Source of the DNA: Ilex aquifolium
Lineage: Eukaryota > Streptophyta > Magnoliopsida > Aquifoliales > Aquifoliaceae
Assembly: GCA_951799425.1 (NCBI GenBank)
Contig: OX637409.1
Span: 15,851,460 to 15,915,459, forward strand
DNA: 64,000 nt
Direction: 5' to 3'
The notes beneath the pieces were generated by a model. That model was not told the DNA's origin. It made no database searches and was given only the letters and a program-made list of their open reading frames with translations. Made by a program: the position numbers and the translations under genes. This document shows positions 11,710-22,330 of the stretch, piece by piece. Positions within the stretch are counted from its first letter, which is position 1; each line of letters begins with the position of its first letter.

Positions 11710-12342
11710 TTAATCATCAATAAAAGACACAAAGTATCTTGCACCTCCAAGGGACATAACTGGTGCTTGCCAAACATTGGAATGGATCAGTTCTAAGATA
11801 GCTTTGCTTCTAGCACTAGAACTGCTGAACTTTAATCTGTGCTGCTTACTAGTAACACAATGCTCACAAAAGGGTAATGAAACCTTTTTGAGTCTTGGAA
11901 GAAGCTTTTGATCAGCGAGAATCTTCAAACCACGTTCCGACATGTGGCCAAGCTTGCGGTGCCACATCATTGTCAATTCTTCTGCCGAACTTGTTAATGC
12001 AATAGACGCCTCTCCTTCTTGCTGTGTTTCTCCTTTAAGCATGTACAAATTTGCAACTATCTTTTCCGCTTTCATCACCACAAGCGCACCTTTGATTATC
12101 TTCATGATCCCATTTTGAACATGGGTTTTGCACCCACTATTATCTAATTGTCCCAAAGACAATAGATTTTTTCTCAGACCTTTCACATGTCGTACCTCTT
12201 GGATGGTGCGAACTATACCATCATACATTTTTAATTTGATGGTACCGATACCAATAATCTCCAAGGCATGATCGTCTCTCATGAACAAAGATCCTCCGGA
12301 GATAGGTTCATATTGGTGGAACCATTCTCTCTGTGGGGTCAT
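11710..12342 (-). mobile_element. Protease end and integrase N-terminal part of element G
   Basis: The region contains a GAG-pre-integrase segment with the zinc-binding HHCC pattern (MWHRKLGHMSERGLKIL, then CEHCVTSKQHR) and the start of the integrase core (LELIHSNVWQAP, RYFVSFIDD). The upstream part (FMRDDHALEIIGIGTIKLKM) is typical of the copia protease-to-integrase linker. Confidence 0.85.
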
Positions 12343-12531
12343 ATGTCATGTAGCTCCTAAGTCCATAAGCCAGACATCATCGAATTTTTTTCTGCCTTCA
12401 GTAACTGTTGTTGCCTCGCTGTATAAAATTTCACCATCATCTGAGGTGCTTGCTACACAACCCTGAGCTTTTAATGACCCAGGACCTTTTCCTTTGGTTT
12501 CTTCGTTCTTCTTGAGGTGCCAACACTCCCT

Positions 12532-12569
12532 TTTGTAGTGCCCTTTCTTGCCACAATGATGACACTTGA
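12532..12569 (-). mobile_element. CCHC zinc knuckle of element G
   Basis: The minus-strand reading gives CHHCGKKGHYKREC, a CX2CX4HX4C nucleocapsid knuckle, between gag and the protease region. Confidence 0.85.
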
Positions 12570-12576
12570 AATTCTT

Positions 12577-13248
12577 CTAACTTTTGGATTTTGATCTACT
12601 CTGATTTTGACTCCCACTGTGGCCACGTTCCGTTGATCTCCCTCTCGTCATCGTCAAAGCTTCGGCTTGCTGTGAGCCTCCCAGTCTATCTCCTTTGCTC
12701 TTGCGCCGACTTTCTTCTTCAAGAACCGCAACTACAATATCATCAAAGACTAATATTTCTAGGTTTTTTGTTAAGTTGATGATGAGTTGATCATAGGAAT
12801 CAGGTAGACTTTGAAGTAGAATTTCAGCACGTTCACCCGTCTCTATGTTATGCCCCATTGTTGTGAGCTGTGAAAATAAAGTGTTGAGGGTGTTGATGTG
12901 GTCGGTCACCGAAGTTGACTCCATTATCCGAAGGGTGTAAAGCCTTCTCTTCAAGAAGATTTTGTTGTGTAGTGATTTGGCCTCGTACAATTTTGTCAGC
13001 GTATCCCATATCTCTTTTGCCGTCATTTTCTCCACCACACTTGACAATACTCCATCGGCTAGTGCTAGATGCAGATTAGCAATAGCATTGCCATCCATCT
13101 CGTTCCACTTGTCATCGTCAAGAATCTCATCAGGCCTATCTCCAATTGCCGCCAAGCAGTTATCTTTTCTCAAAACTGTTTTTATTCTCATTTTTCGCAA
13201 TGAGAAATTATTCTCATTGAACTTTTCTATTTCGTACTTCGTGGCCAT
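12577..13248 (-). mobile_element. gag of element G
   Basis: The likely start is the methionine of MATKYEIEKF at 13248; an earlier in-frame methionine lies at 13293, next to the primer site. The product has the copia gag (UBN2-type) pattern: NNFSL near residue 11-15, EIWDTLTKLY, NKIFLKRRLYTLRIMES, ILLQSLPDSYD, and a serine/arginine-rich end leading to the zinc knuckle. It would form the capsid-like particle. Confidence 0.85.
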
Positions 13249-13310
13249 TGTTGAAGATGCCTCTTTTCCACTAACTGGATCTGACAGTAGCACAAAAACC
13301 CGACTATAAA

Positions 13311-13327
13311 TCTCGCTCTGATACCAC
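13311..13327 (-). other. Primer-binding site of element G
   Basis: The minus strand reads GTGGTATCAGAGCGAGA directly after the LTR end CCTAACA. This is the classic initiator Met tRNA primer site of plant copia elements. Confidence 0.9.
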
Positions 13328-13780
13328 TGTTAGGAAATTGTGGGTATGGGCACACAATTACAACTGAAGTAGAAACTATAAAAATGAGAATTTTGTGTGA
13401 AAATTCTCCCAAATAAATTTGAGACAAATGATAGGCAATTTGTAGAAGGATAACAAAAGGATTTACAATAACTTCTCTCTAACAAAGGAAAGACTATGAG
13501 TATTTAGGAGAACCCTCACTCTCTCTCTCTAACACTCTCTCTCGTTCTCTCTCTTTATTTTTGCTCTAAATAGGATACCCCCATGACTCAAAACACTTCT
13601 AGAATTTATAGGACTCTTCTATCATGTACCTAGACAAGTACGCAACCTTAGATAATAAATAGATTCATGAGACCCTTAGAATCCATACATTACTAATGAC
13701 TATTGAACTGCATACATGTACCAAACCACTTAATTTAAGAAGAAGTTACTTCTTTGACCAAAATGACTTTATCGGCAACA
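13328..13780 (-). repeat. 5' LTR of element G
   Basis: On the plus strand it begins TGTTAGG and ends CGGCAACA, giving TG...CA ends on the minus strand. The length is about 453 bp, usual for copia LTRs. The plus strand shows CT-rich tracts near 13518-13555. Confidence 0.8.
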
Positions 13781-15054
13781 TTATCTTCTCCCCTATCTAA
13801 TTTTTTGGGTGAATTTGGTTGATTTATGGCCAGTTCTACTCTATCTTTGAGATTGTTGTGATTATGATGGTGGGTTTGCTTGAGGCAGGTGTCGGTGGAC
13901 TAAAGAAAGGGCAGAGATTCGAAGTTTAAATGAAGATGAACGTCGTGAAATATGACGCAGTCAAAGATATGTTTTGATGGTTTCAAAATTACACGAACTC
14001 ACCCTTTGTTTTTTGAAAATTTTAGTGGGGGCAAGATTCATAAAATCTTGAAATTTTCAAAATTTTACCTTAGTCCCAAATTTTTTTAATATTTCAGTGG
14101 GAGCAACTACCACGACTGTAAATCCGCCCCTGGTGGGTGCAACACTAACTTGCTTGTGAGATTGCATGCAAGTAGGGGGCGGTTAAGATGAAGAGGAGGG
14201 AGGTATAGTGGACTCTCCACTAGGGGGTTTGCTATACTAGTCATATGTAATAGAACACTTAGAAAATTTGGGACGAAAGGGAGAGAAGGCCATCGACTAG
14301 GAGAAGGAAGAAAGGAAAAGAAGGAGAAAAAAAAGAAGGAAAAAGAAAGGAAGAGAGGGTGTGAGGTCTTGGTGTGAAAATTGTGGGTTGATACTCATCC
14401 CCATTTAATGTAAGTAATAGCATATTTTCTTTTGCATTTCCATAATTTTATGAAAATAAATTAGATGTAAGAATACTTGTCTCCATGAATTTAAAAAGTG
14501 TGAACTAGAATAAAAGAATACTTGTCTCCATGAATTTAAAAAGTGTGAACTAGAATAAAAGAATACTTGTCTCCATGAATTTAAAAATTGTGAACTAGAA
14601 TAAATTTGGATAATTTTAATTATAGTGTAGTGTTGGAGATGTTAAATTGTACACTTGAGGACTTTGATAGAATTTCGGAGAAAAATAAATATTGGTGGGT
14701 ATCTTTAAATTAAGAATTTTGTGTTGTGTGTAGATTTTGATTGGTAGATTATGTTATTCGGTATGAGTAGACAAATTAAATCGAATCGAATGAATTTATT
14801 TGCTCAGTGTAAATAGATTATTATACTTGAAACGAATAGAATATTTAAGTACGAATAGATTATGTTAATTGATTCGAGCTGAGTATTTTAATTGATTCGA
14901 GTTGATTATTTTAATTGATTGAGTAGACTATTTTAATTGAGACTTTAAGATGATTATCAGGGATCTATAGAGCATGATTTAATTTGTTTATGATCGAAAA
15001 ATTAGTCTTTAATTGAAAGTCTAGCCTCTTAATATAATTAACATAGGAATGATG
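13781..15054 (+). mobile_element. LTR-like noncoding debris, left part (element C)
   Basis: There is no coding region. The stretch near 14265-14400 (GGGACGAAAGGGAGAG, a purine-rich AAGGA tract, then a GTTGATACTCATCCCCA phrase and a GTAAG-like donor) resembles the body of Tekay/Del-type LTRs. The matching right part resumes at 17963 after the inserted solo LTR. The exact left boundary is unknown. Confidence 0.4.
14471..14605. repeat. 45-bp tandem repeat, 3 copies
   Basis: Three copies starting at 14471, 14516 and 14561, each beginning GAATACTTGTCTCCATGAAT. Copies 1 and 2 look identical by eye and copy 3 differs by about two bases, which suggests recent tandem duplication within the older LTR debris. 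Confidence 0.9.
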
Positions 15055-15059
15055 TAACT

Positions 15060-17957
15060 TGTGAAACCCCGGAAAATTTAAACTATTCACAAAGGGGCAA
15101 AACAATAACTTGCCACTATGAACGGGTTGCGAACCTGAATTTTTCTAGAGCTCGGATGACGAAACGGACTTCGCCGTTGAATTCGTCTCGCGAAATCTAG
15201 TGACCATGTAAAATTTCATCAAATTCCGAAATAGTCGGATTTTTCACGTTTTACGAGACAGTCGGGTCTCGGGTGACCCCAAAAACGAAATTTTGGACAA
15301 AATGTGAGAAAATTGAAAATAATTTAATTAGATTTCATAGAAAATAATTTGAACTTAAATCGGGACGAATTTTAATCGTTTCGGGACGAAAATAAACCCG
15401 AACGAAGAGGGGGCGTGTGGCGCGATCTGAACCACACATTGAAAAATATAAATAGGCTTAAAATTCTGATTTTCAGCAGATATTTCTGCTGAAATCAGTC
15501 TGGTTTCAGACGTAAAAAAACAGAGAGAGGGAGAGGGAAGAGAAAAATTTTGATCTCCAAGCTTCCCGCTCCGATTCCGGGAGTTCCGTCCGTCGGAATT
15601 CGTCGATTCAAAAGGCAAAGTTCATCTACGCGACGAGGGCTACGCGTGGGTACCAAAAACAACAAGTTTCACCGAAGGTGAACGGGTGGGGGTATACGAA
15701 AATCAAGATTCGAGTTGTATTTTGTTGCTCGGACTCCGTTGAGCTAGAAGGGAGAAGTGATCACGTCGACGAAGGCTACGCGTGGGTACCAAAAATAACG
15801 AATTTCGCCGAAGGTGAAATTTCGGGAGTTGGGAAAATCAAGCTTTGAGTTGGGTTTTCAGGTCTTGGGAGCTTCCTACGGGATTCTCACGCTACAAGAG
15901 GTAGGGGTTCTCCTACTTGAGTTGATTTCTTACCTAGAATGCCTATGATTATGGATTGGTATATATATAGATATGTATACATATTTATATGTATATAGTT
16001 ATGGAATAATGAAGAAAATGGATAGGTTGTTAGAAAAATTACACTTGCCTTTTTTGTGGAATTTAGGTAAAATAATTTTATCCTAAATTGTTATGTAGAA
16101 ATTGTCTATTGAAATTTCTTGAATTATATGAAAGTTGGGCATGATATGTGCTACCATAATTGTTTGCCTTGAATGTGTTCAACAAAATGCCTAAGTTGGT
16201 GGAAATGGTTATTTTAATAAAATTGAAATAACATACTTGAAATTGTAATAAAGTTAAGTTATATGTTTATGATATGAGCTACATGAAAATTTGTGATTGT
16301 TGATATATGATTTTAATATATATTGGCATGGTGAAAGATTGTGAGAATTACATGCTTATGATGTAAATTGTCATGGGATTTGATGAAATGAATTGGAGTA
16401 GTTCATGTGGCATACATTGCATATTGAATATTGAATTATTGATGTAATGATTCATTACATTGCATGGCACGGGAACATCGCATACATGGACATTGTGTCA
16501 CAGGGATGTTTGTGCATGGGTGTTTGTACCACAAGCTATGTGGTATTATGGGAGTCTAATATGGAGATAAATTGCTCATTGGCATTCATGACATATTGGG
16601 CATAAGGTGATGTCACATTCATGGGAAACTTGCATGAGTGTGGGGGGGTAGTTGCATATATCAATCATCATGCTTGGTGGTTGGTGGATGGGCTCGGGAA
16701 AGTTGGATTGATTATTCAACTGAGTCGCATGGTTGCATGAAAAAGAAGAAAAAGATTGGGTTGGGGTTAGCAAGAAGGGGCAAGACGACCTCTCGGGTGC
16801 AAGGCCCGGTGTTTCGGATACGCACTTCCGTTGGTATAAGAGCCCATAAAGTGTGTTGGTGTACGCGGCACCGTTGGTGGAAAGAGTCCATAAATCCCGT
16901 GTCGGTTGGGTTCCGTTGGTGGAAGTCCATAAACGCCCACCCCAAAGAAAGACTCGGAGATTTTCTTAAACTAGTTATTGGGTGAGTAATACCAATGGTG
17001 GAGGCTCGAGGTGTGTTACATGATTGAGTCTCATCTCACTCATGGCATGTCGTACACATTGGCATTTGCATTGTGTTGTCGAGCCGGGAAGGGCTCGGGG
17101 TGAGTGCATAAATGAGTCACATCTCATTTCATGATACATCAAACACGTTGGCATTAGCATTGTGTTGAGGAGCCAGGGAGGGCTCGGGTTGAGTACATGA
17201 GTCTCATCTCATTTCATGGGGCTTAGGTAGCCCGGTTTAACATACATGACATTGACATGTAAAGGGAGTCAGAGTGGACTCGGGTTGAGTGCACATGGGT
17301 GGGTCTCACCTCATTCATGGCATGACATTATAGCATTACATCATTTAATTGTATATTATTTGATGGAATGGTTACAGATTTATGGATGTTGCATGTGAAC
17401 ATTTCATATGCATATAGGTTGAGGAGTAGCCTCTGTAGGAAATACTCTACTGGGCGTTGGCTCACCCTATACGGGAACACATTTCAGGTGGGAGAGATAC
17501 ACCGGCGGATGGCTCCATTTTGGACTCTCATGCTTGAAGAAAGCCGCATGTGGCTTTACTTAATGTTTTGTGTAATTACATGTTAGAAACTATATTTTGG
17601 GGCATGTAATGCGTAAAATAATTGTAATAGAACTTATAAAGACTATTGTTAGATTAGTCTTTCATGTTTTGATTTAAGTATGGTTAATTGGACCCAGTGT
17701 GGCCAATGTTTACTTATACATGGACCCGGTGCGGCCATTGCTTTATATTTGACCTCGGATGGGTCTGATAATTGTGTATTGCACAGGTTGGGTATTGGGT
17801 AGAGCTCCCCATACAAAGGAGACTCTGCCCAAATTTCGTTAAGTTATGGACCCCGGTAAATGGGGCATAACAGTGTGATATCGAGATACTAGGTATCTAC
17901 AGGTATTCTGCGGGTTGATGGGTAATCAACGGACCCCCGGAAAAATGGGGCGTCACA
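15060..17957 (+). mobile_element. Solo LTR B (gypsy, same broad family as A) with perfect TSD
   Basis: It begins TGTGAAACCCCGG and ends GGGGCGTCACA. The 5-bp flank TAACT is present at both 15055-15059 and 17958-17962, a perfect target-site duplication, and no internal retroelement sequence is present. Its length is 2898 bp. A TATA box (TATAAATA) lies at 15447-15454. The first 400 bp align with the 5' LTR of element A; the interior is longer because of tandem repeats near 17030-17330. It arose by insertion of a full element followed by LTR-LTR recombination (known mechanism). Confidence 0.85.
17030..17330. repeat. Tandemly repeated module (about 100-130 bp) inside solo LTR B
   Basis: A module built from GGGCTCGGG(G/T)TGAGT, a GAGTC(A/T)CATCTCATTTCATG phrase and a TTGGCATT(T/A)GCATTGTGTTG phrase recurs about three times. 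The LTR of element A has one equivalent (about 5395-5475). Confidence 0.65.
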
Positions 17958-17962
17958 TAACT

Positions 17963-19012
17963 ACTAAGCTTATAAAATAGAGACATAGAAGTTTAGGGAA
18001 GAGGAGAGATTGGGTCTAAAAACATACAAATTATGTTAGAACAGGTGTGACTACGCATATAAAAATAAGACATTGAGGATGAAAATTTTATGGTTACATA
18101 TGCAATGCTTAAATACGAGTATATCTATATGTGTGACAAGTTCAAGAACGTCTACGTCTACGAACAACCCATTGAAAAGACCAGCGAAAGGATCGACCCC
18201 GACATAGATTTCAGTAGCCGAGGTAAGGGTTTAAAGTTTAACCTTACATTTGTTATATTACCTATTGATCATTAACTTACTTAACGTCTTGGAACTTGAT
18301 TGAGCCTATGTGGCGTATTTACATGTGTGGCGTGGAATTAGCCTGTGTAGCGTGAAATTAGCTTATATGGCGTATTTGCCTATGTTGTGTGGATTTAACA
18401 TGTATAGCGTGAAATTAGCCTATATGGCGTATTTGACTATGTGGCATGGATTTAACCTGTGTGGCGTGAAATTAGCTTGTGTGGCGTATTTGCCTATGTG
18501 GCGTGGGATTAGCTTGCGTGGCACTTTTGGCCTGTGTAGCGGGAACTGGCCTGTGCGGCAGACATAAATAATATTGATATAGTGCAGTGGTGTTTAAGTG
18601 ATGTATATGTTGTGAAAGCATATATTTATTTATATGAGAATATAATTGTTAAGGTTTGATTATAAAAGTCTCCCTTAAATTATTATTTGAGTTTTACATA
18701 TGTTTTTCTTCTTACCACATTCATGTATTGACTAAAAAATCTTGACATTTTTCAGGAGCGAAACGTGATGCGAGGTATCCACTACAAAGTTCGTAGGATT
18801 GTTTAGGATCATCATCATCGCTAAGGGGTCTTCGTGTCTTTTGAATGTAAATGTAATATTATAAATATTAAATTTGCTACGAAGTTTGTTATATGTATTA
18901 AATAAGGACTCGTGAAGAGTCGAACACTTGTGGTTGTTTTGTTTATTTCCGTACGACGAATTTAAATAGCCTATACATAAGAGACTGTGTTGCTTATTCA
19001 ATGGTTGTGTTC
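17963..19012 (+). mobile_element. LTR-like noncoding debris, right part (element C)
   Basis: Continuation of the sequence interrupted by solo LTR B. It has a CAAGTTCAAGAACGTCTACG phrase, a donor-like CGAGGTAAGGG at 18220-18230, a repeated GTGTGGCG module (18303-18562) and a TTTTTCAGGAGCGAAACGTGA phrase near 18748, all reminiscent of Tekay/Del LTRs. There are no convincing coding regions. It stops near 19012 where the LTR remnant of element A begins. Confidence 0.4.
18303..18562. repeat. Degenerate ~18-20-bp tandem repeat (GCCTRTGTGGCGTGAAATTA type)
   Basis: About fourteen variants of a short module alternate between endings like GGCGTATTTG and GGCGTGAAATTAG across 260 bp. A related single unit occurs in the solo LTR at about 8743-8760. 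It is not a CRISPR array: units are contiguous and degenerate, without spacers. Confidence 0.8.
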
Positions 19013-19160
19013 CTTCCAGAATCGTTTGCGTTAAACTTTACGTCAAGCTGAGATATTATAGTGTAAATAGGAAACATCGTTTTGTCTTAAGAGTATGGGT
19101 TTTCTGTTTATATTTATCCATTCATAACAGATGTTTGTACCCTTTAGGTGGGGCATTACA
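19013..19160 (+). repeat. Remnant of the 3' LTR of element A
   Basis: The sequence closely matches the last 150 bp of the LTR at about 5669-5817 (shared TCCTTCCAGAATCGTTTG and GTCTTAAGAGTAT phrases) and ends GGGCATTACA. The 5' part of this LTR is not present. Confidence 0.8.
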
Positions 19161-19465
19161 CATTATGGTTGAGGAATTTTATCAAGGGCTTGAAGGTGGT
19201 CGATTCTATTGCCTGTCCCTTAAAGATTTATTGTGATAATTCAGTTGCGGTTTTCTTCTCTAAAAATAACAAAAGTAGTAGCCAAAGTAAACATATCAAC
19301 ATTAAGTATTTGGTTGTCAGAGATCATATTAATAAGTATGAGTTCACTATTCAGCATATTGGTACTAAACTAATGTTAGCAGATCCTATAACTAAAGGTT
19401 TGCCGACTAAATTATATGAAAGTTATGTGGATCATATGACACTTATTAGCTCATCTTGTATTTAA
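19161..19465 (+). mobile_element. RNase H end of copia element F
   Basis: The coding stretch reads TLWLRNFIKGLKVVDSI, KIYCDNSVAVFFSKNN, SKHINIKYLVVRDHI, QHIGTKLMLADPITKGLP. This is the conserved C-terminal half of copia RNase H, including the CDN and ADP.TKGL motifs. It stops at 19465. Its upstream edge coincides with the end of the element A LTR remnant. Confidence 0.9.
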
Positions 19466-19836
19466 GTTTTTTGTCTTATTCTCTGATTATTTTATGAATA
19501 ATTTCAGTTATTTTTAAATAACGAATATCATAATTATTTGTGCACATAAAATACGTTGTCATCTGTTGGGATTGATTTGTGGTCCATTGGGACTATAGGT
19601 CCGTGGGGACCGTTGGACCCGAAATGACTTGTAGGAAGTCATTCATAAAGTATGATACCACAAAGATTCTGAGAAAGTGACGCATAGTAATACACGTAAG
19701 GAAGTGTTCGTTCTAAGAATATTACCACCATAATTCATGTGTCTCAATAAAATTTGGATAAATTATTTGTTTGTCCTTATTCAGTGTCTAATTTCAATTA
19801 CCAATAAAAATGTGAATGTGCCCCAAGTGGGAGAAA
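19466..19836 (+). mobile_element. 3' untranslated region and polypurine tract of copia element F
   Basis: Noncoding sequence between the RNase H stop and the LTR. It ends in CCCCAAGTGGGAGAAA (about 19821-19836), the usual copia polypurine tract just before the 3' LTR. Confidence 0.7.
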
Positions 19837-20208
19837 TATTAGCATGTCTCCATTAAGAGATTTGAAGTGGCCAAACATGCCACATTAGTTCTTTTAATGA
19901 TATTATATTTATAATTATTAGGATAACTTTTGAGTCAAAATCTGGTGATTGAGATTAGGTCTATCTATCCACTACAAGATCGTGGTTATCAGATCAGTTG
20001 TAGATTCCTTGATGGAAGGAACCTGATAAGGTCACACTTAGGGATGTCAATGGACCGAAGCAGAGGCGGGGGATATAGTCTTCATCCCCGTACCCGCTTA
20101 AAAAACCTTCGTCCATCCCCAGTCCACCCCCACTAACAGGTATAATTTTCATCCCCATCCCTGTCCGCGGGTAAATTTATAATCCCCATCCCCGCTTCCC
20201 TCGTACCC

Positions 20209-20252
20209 GCCCAAGCCCAAGCCCAAGCCCAAGCCTAAGCCTAAGCCCAAGT
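20209..20252. repeat. GCCCAA / GCCTAA hexamer repeat
   Basis: About seven tandem hexamers lie close to the left end of hAT element 1. The composition resembles a plant telomere-like permutation only loosely, and the context is the element's subterminal region. Confidence 0.7.
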
Positions 20253-21429
20253 TCAAGCCAACATAATCCAAAATTCTAAATAAATCCAATATTTTAAATA
20301 ATCTAACAACATTCTAAATAATCTAACTTAATCTAACTCAACATAATGTAGCATAACATATTTGAACATAACACAAACAACAACATGTAAAAATTAACTA
20401 AGCAGAAACCAAACTATAATAAAACAATCACCAGCAAACCATACACTAGAAACAATAACCTGATCAGGGTACACAGAGGAAACTGTTTTTTGTGCTGAAA
20501 CTGTTCTATGCCAGCAAGCTGCTTGATCAACCTAGGGTTAACTTTTTATTACTTGCCCTTAATCAGAATTAGAAAAGGGATGCCTATTACAGATAACAAG
20601 CAAATATTTTAACACTAGCAATTTTTTCAACATAGGCAAAGTCATAAGAATTAGTTGTTCCTACTTAATCAACTAAGCAATATAAATAATCAAACAAAAA
20701 CGAGCAAGCAAAGCAATCTAGCAATTAAATAGCTCAAGAATACAATTCAGTTGAGTACACAATTAAATAGATTAACCAATCGAGTTCAAGGATCCAATCA
20801 AACACAATCATGCACAGTTAAATGGATGACATTATAGCAAATTGAAATATCATAAATAAAGATTAAAAATAGATTAATTTTTTTTTTTTGCTATGATCGG
20901 AATAGAAGAGGTAACAATATAAAAAGTCTGGCAAATGATAACTCTAACTGAATATCTCTAAATCCAATAAACATCCTAATGTTTTAATAAATCCAATGCT
21001 CCAACAGCACAAAAGAAACACATCAAGAGCAACATTGACAACAAAACAGCACCTCTAACATAATCACAACAGCAAAACAGCCCCAGAAAAATAGCACCAG
21101 AAGCAGCCCTAGAATAGCACCAAAATATCCCCAAAACAACACCAAAATAGCCCCCAAAACAGCACCAGAAATAGAATAGAAATAGCCCCAAAAACACCAC
21201 CAAAACGAACCTGGGACTGGGATGCTTGTGGCTTCGAAGATGAGACAGCGAGAAAGGCGAGAGTCTCTGAGACTCAAAGAGGAGGAGGCGCTAGGGATCG
21301 ATCGACTGAGAGAAGCAGAGAGAGGCGAGAGGCGAAAGTCTCGAAGAGGAGGAGGCGCGGGTTTGCAGCAACTGAAGATGAAGATGAATGATGAAGAGGC
21401 GCGGGTTTGCAGCACATACTCAGATCACC

Positions 21430-21553
21430 ATCTACACATAAAGTGCCCTGGATATCATGTGTGTGTGTGTGTGTGAGACAGAGAGAGAGGGGGGGGGGGG
21501 GCGGTGTTGATTGAGGAAGAGGAGTAAGTTAGGGGCCTAGGGTTTTAATTAGG

Positions 21554-21605
<52 letters not shown>

Positions 21606-21725
21606 AAGTGCCCTGAATATCATGTGTGTGTGTGTGAGACAGAGAGGGGGGGGCGGCGTTGATTGAGGAAGAGGAGTAAGTTAGGGGCCTAGGGTTTTAA
21701 TTAGGAGTTTATATATATATATTTA
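21430..21725. repeat. Tandem duplication (~170 bp) with GT and TA microsatellites inside hAT element 1
   Basis: A block beginning ACATAAAGTGCCCTG(G/A)ATAT, with a GT run, a G run, GTTGATTGAGGAAGAGGAGT and TTAGGAGTTTATATATAT, occurs at about 21436 and again at 21601. The copies are nearly identical apart from microsatellite length. A pure TA run lies between them (about 21559-21601). Confidence 0.9.
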
Positions 21726-22330
21726 ACGGGTAACGGGGATGGGGCGGGCCGGGGCGTGGGCGAGCCGGGGTAAGGGTAAGTCCATCCCCGCCTTCATCTC
21801 CGCACGGGTTTATACGGGTATCCCCGTATACGTATAGTCCATCCCCAGTCCAAACGGGACGGGTTTGGACAAATACCTATTTTTCTCCGGTCCACTGCCA
21901 TCCCTAGTCACACTACCTAAGTGATAAGGATTGGGGTTCCTAACTTACCTATAAATAAAAACCTGTGAATGTCTTCACATATATAGACTATTCTGAACAT
22001 AGGCCAAGTTGAAAATCCTTTTCCTACACCTCCATAAAGTATCAGTGAGAGTGTTTAGTTTTACTTGTGAGTGTTTTATCAACAAAGCTCATGATTCAGA
22101 ATTTCAAGGTTCTAATGCTTGAAGGAAATGACGGGCAGGGCCAACCCTATTTTAAGGTTATCAAATCATAAAATAAAATTTAAAAATCATAAAATAATAG
22201 TGAACTTTTCAGCATTTTCTCTCAACAACTCATTTATTCTTTCTTTCTATCTCTCTATAGTTAACAAAGGATAACTGATCTATCTTTGTTTTGTTTTTTT
22301 TTTACTGTCTGCATTTGTTTGTATACAGTC

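Larger units (their letters stand above)
10170..13780 (-). mobile_element. Element G: partial Ty1/copia retrotransposon (Tork/Tnt1-like)
   Basis: On the minus strand the order is 5' LTR (13328-13780), primer site (13311-13327), gag, zinc knuckle, protease region, integrase and reverse transcriptase. The copy stops inside reverse transcriptase at about 10180, where it abuts element A; RNase H and the 3' LTR are absent. Gag opens with MATKYEIEKFNENNFSL, a style typical of Tork/Tnt1-like copia elements. A few breaks are visible; the long reverse-transcriptase reading suggests moderate age. Confidence 0.85.
3862..19160 (+). mobile_element. Element A: old Ty3/gypsy retrotransposon, heavily invaded
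   Basis: The footprint runs from the 5' LTR (3862-5817) to a matching 3' LTR remnant (about 19013-19160). The internal part begins with a methionine-tRNA-type primer site and gag with two zinc knuckles, then protease and the beginning of reverse transcriptase up to about 10180. It is occupied by a solo LTR (7141-9348), a partial reverse-strand copia element (10170-13780) and LTR debris with another solo LTR. Long LTRs, the primer site and the gag/protease style suggest a chromovirus of Tekay/Del type, tentatively. The sequences flanking the two LTRs do not form a target-site duplication (GTGTA against CATTA). It is a fossil with many breaks. Confidence 0.6.
20039..21906. mobile_element. Non-autonomous hAT element 1 with perfect 8-bp TSD
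   Basis: The ends are imperfect inverted repeats: TAGGGATGTCAATGGACCG at the left and, on the reverse strand, TAGGGATGGCAGTGGACCG at the right. They are flanked by a perfect 8-bp duplication, GTCACACT, at 20031-20038 and 21907-21914. The TIR sequence and the 8-bp TSD are diagnostic of hAT elements. The 1868-bp interior has no transposase. It contains a GCCCAA-type repeat (about 20209-20252), AT-rich spacer, a G/A-rich stretch and a tandem duplication with a TA microsatellite. It lies within the LTR of copia element F. Confidence 0.9.

Noticed and set aside
18303-18562. CRISPR-like array
   Set aside because: Units are contiguous and degenerate with no unique spacers, and the DNA is plant nuclear.
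20209-20252. Interstitial telomere repeat
   Set aside because: The hexamer is GCCCAA/GCCTAA, not the plant CCCTAAA heptamer, and lies inside a hAT subterminal region.
20976-21415. 130-codon minus-strand ORF rich in Trp, Phe and Gly within hAT element 1
   Set aside because: The composition reflects a CCAAAA/CCCCAAAA-type repeat in the element. There is no domain, and it overlaps a plus-strand Arg/Glu-rich shadow.
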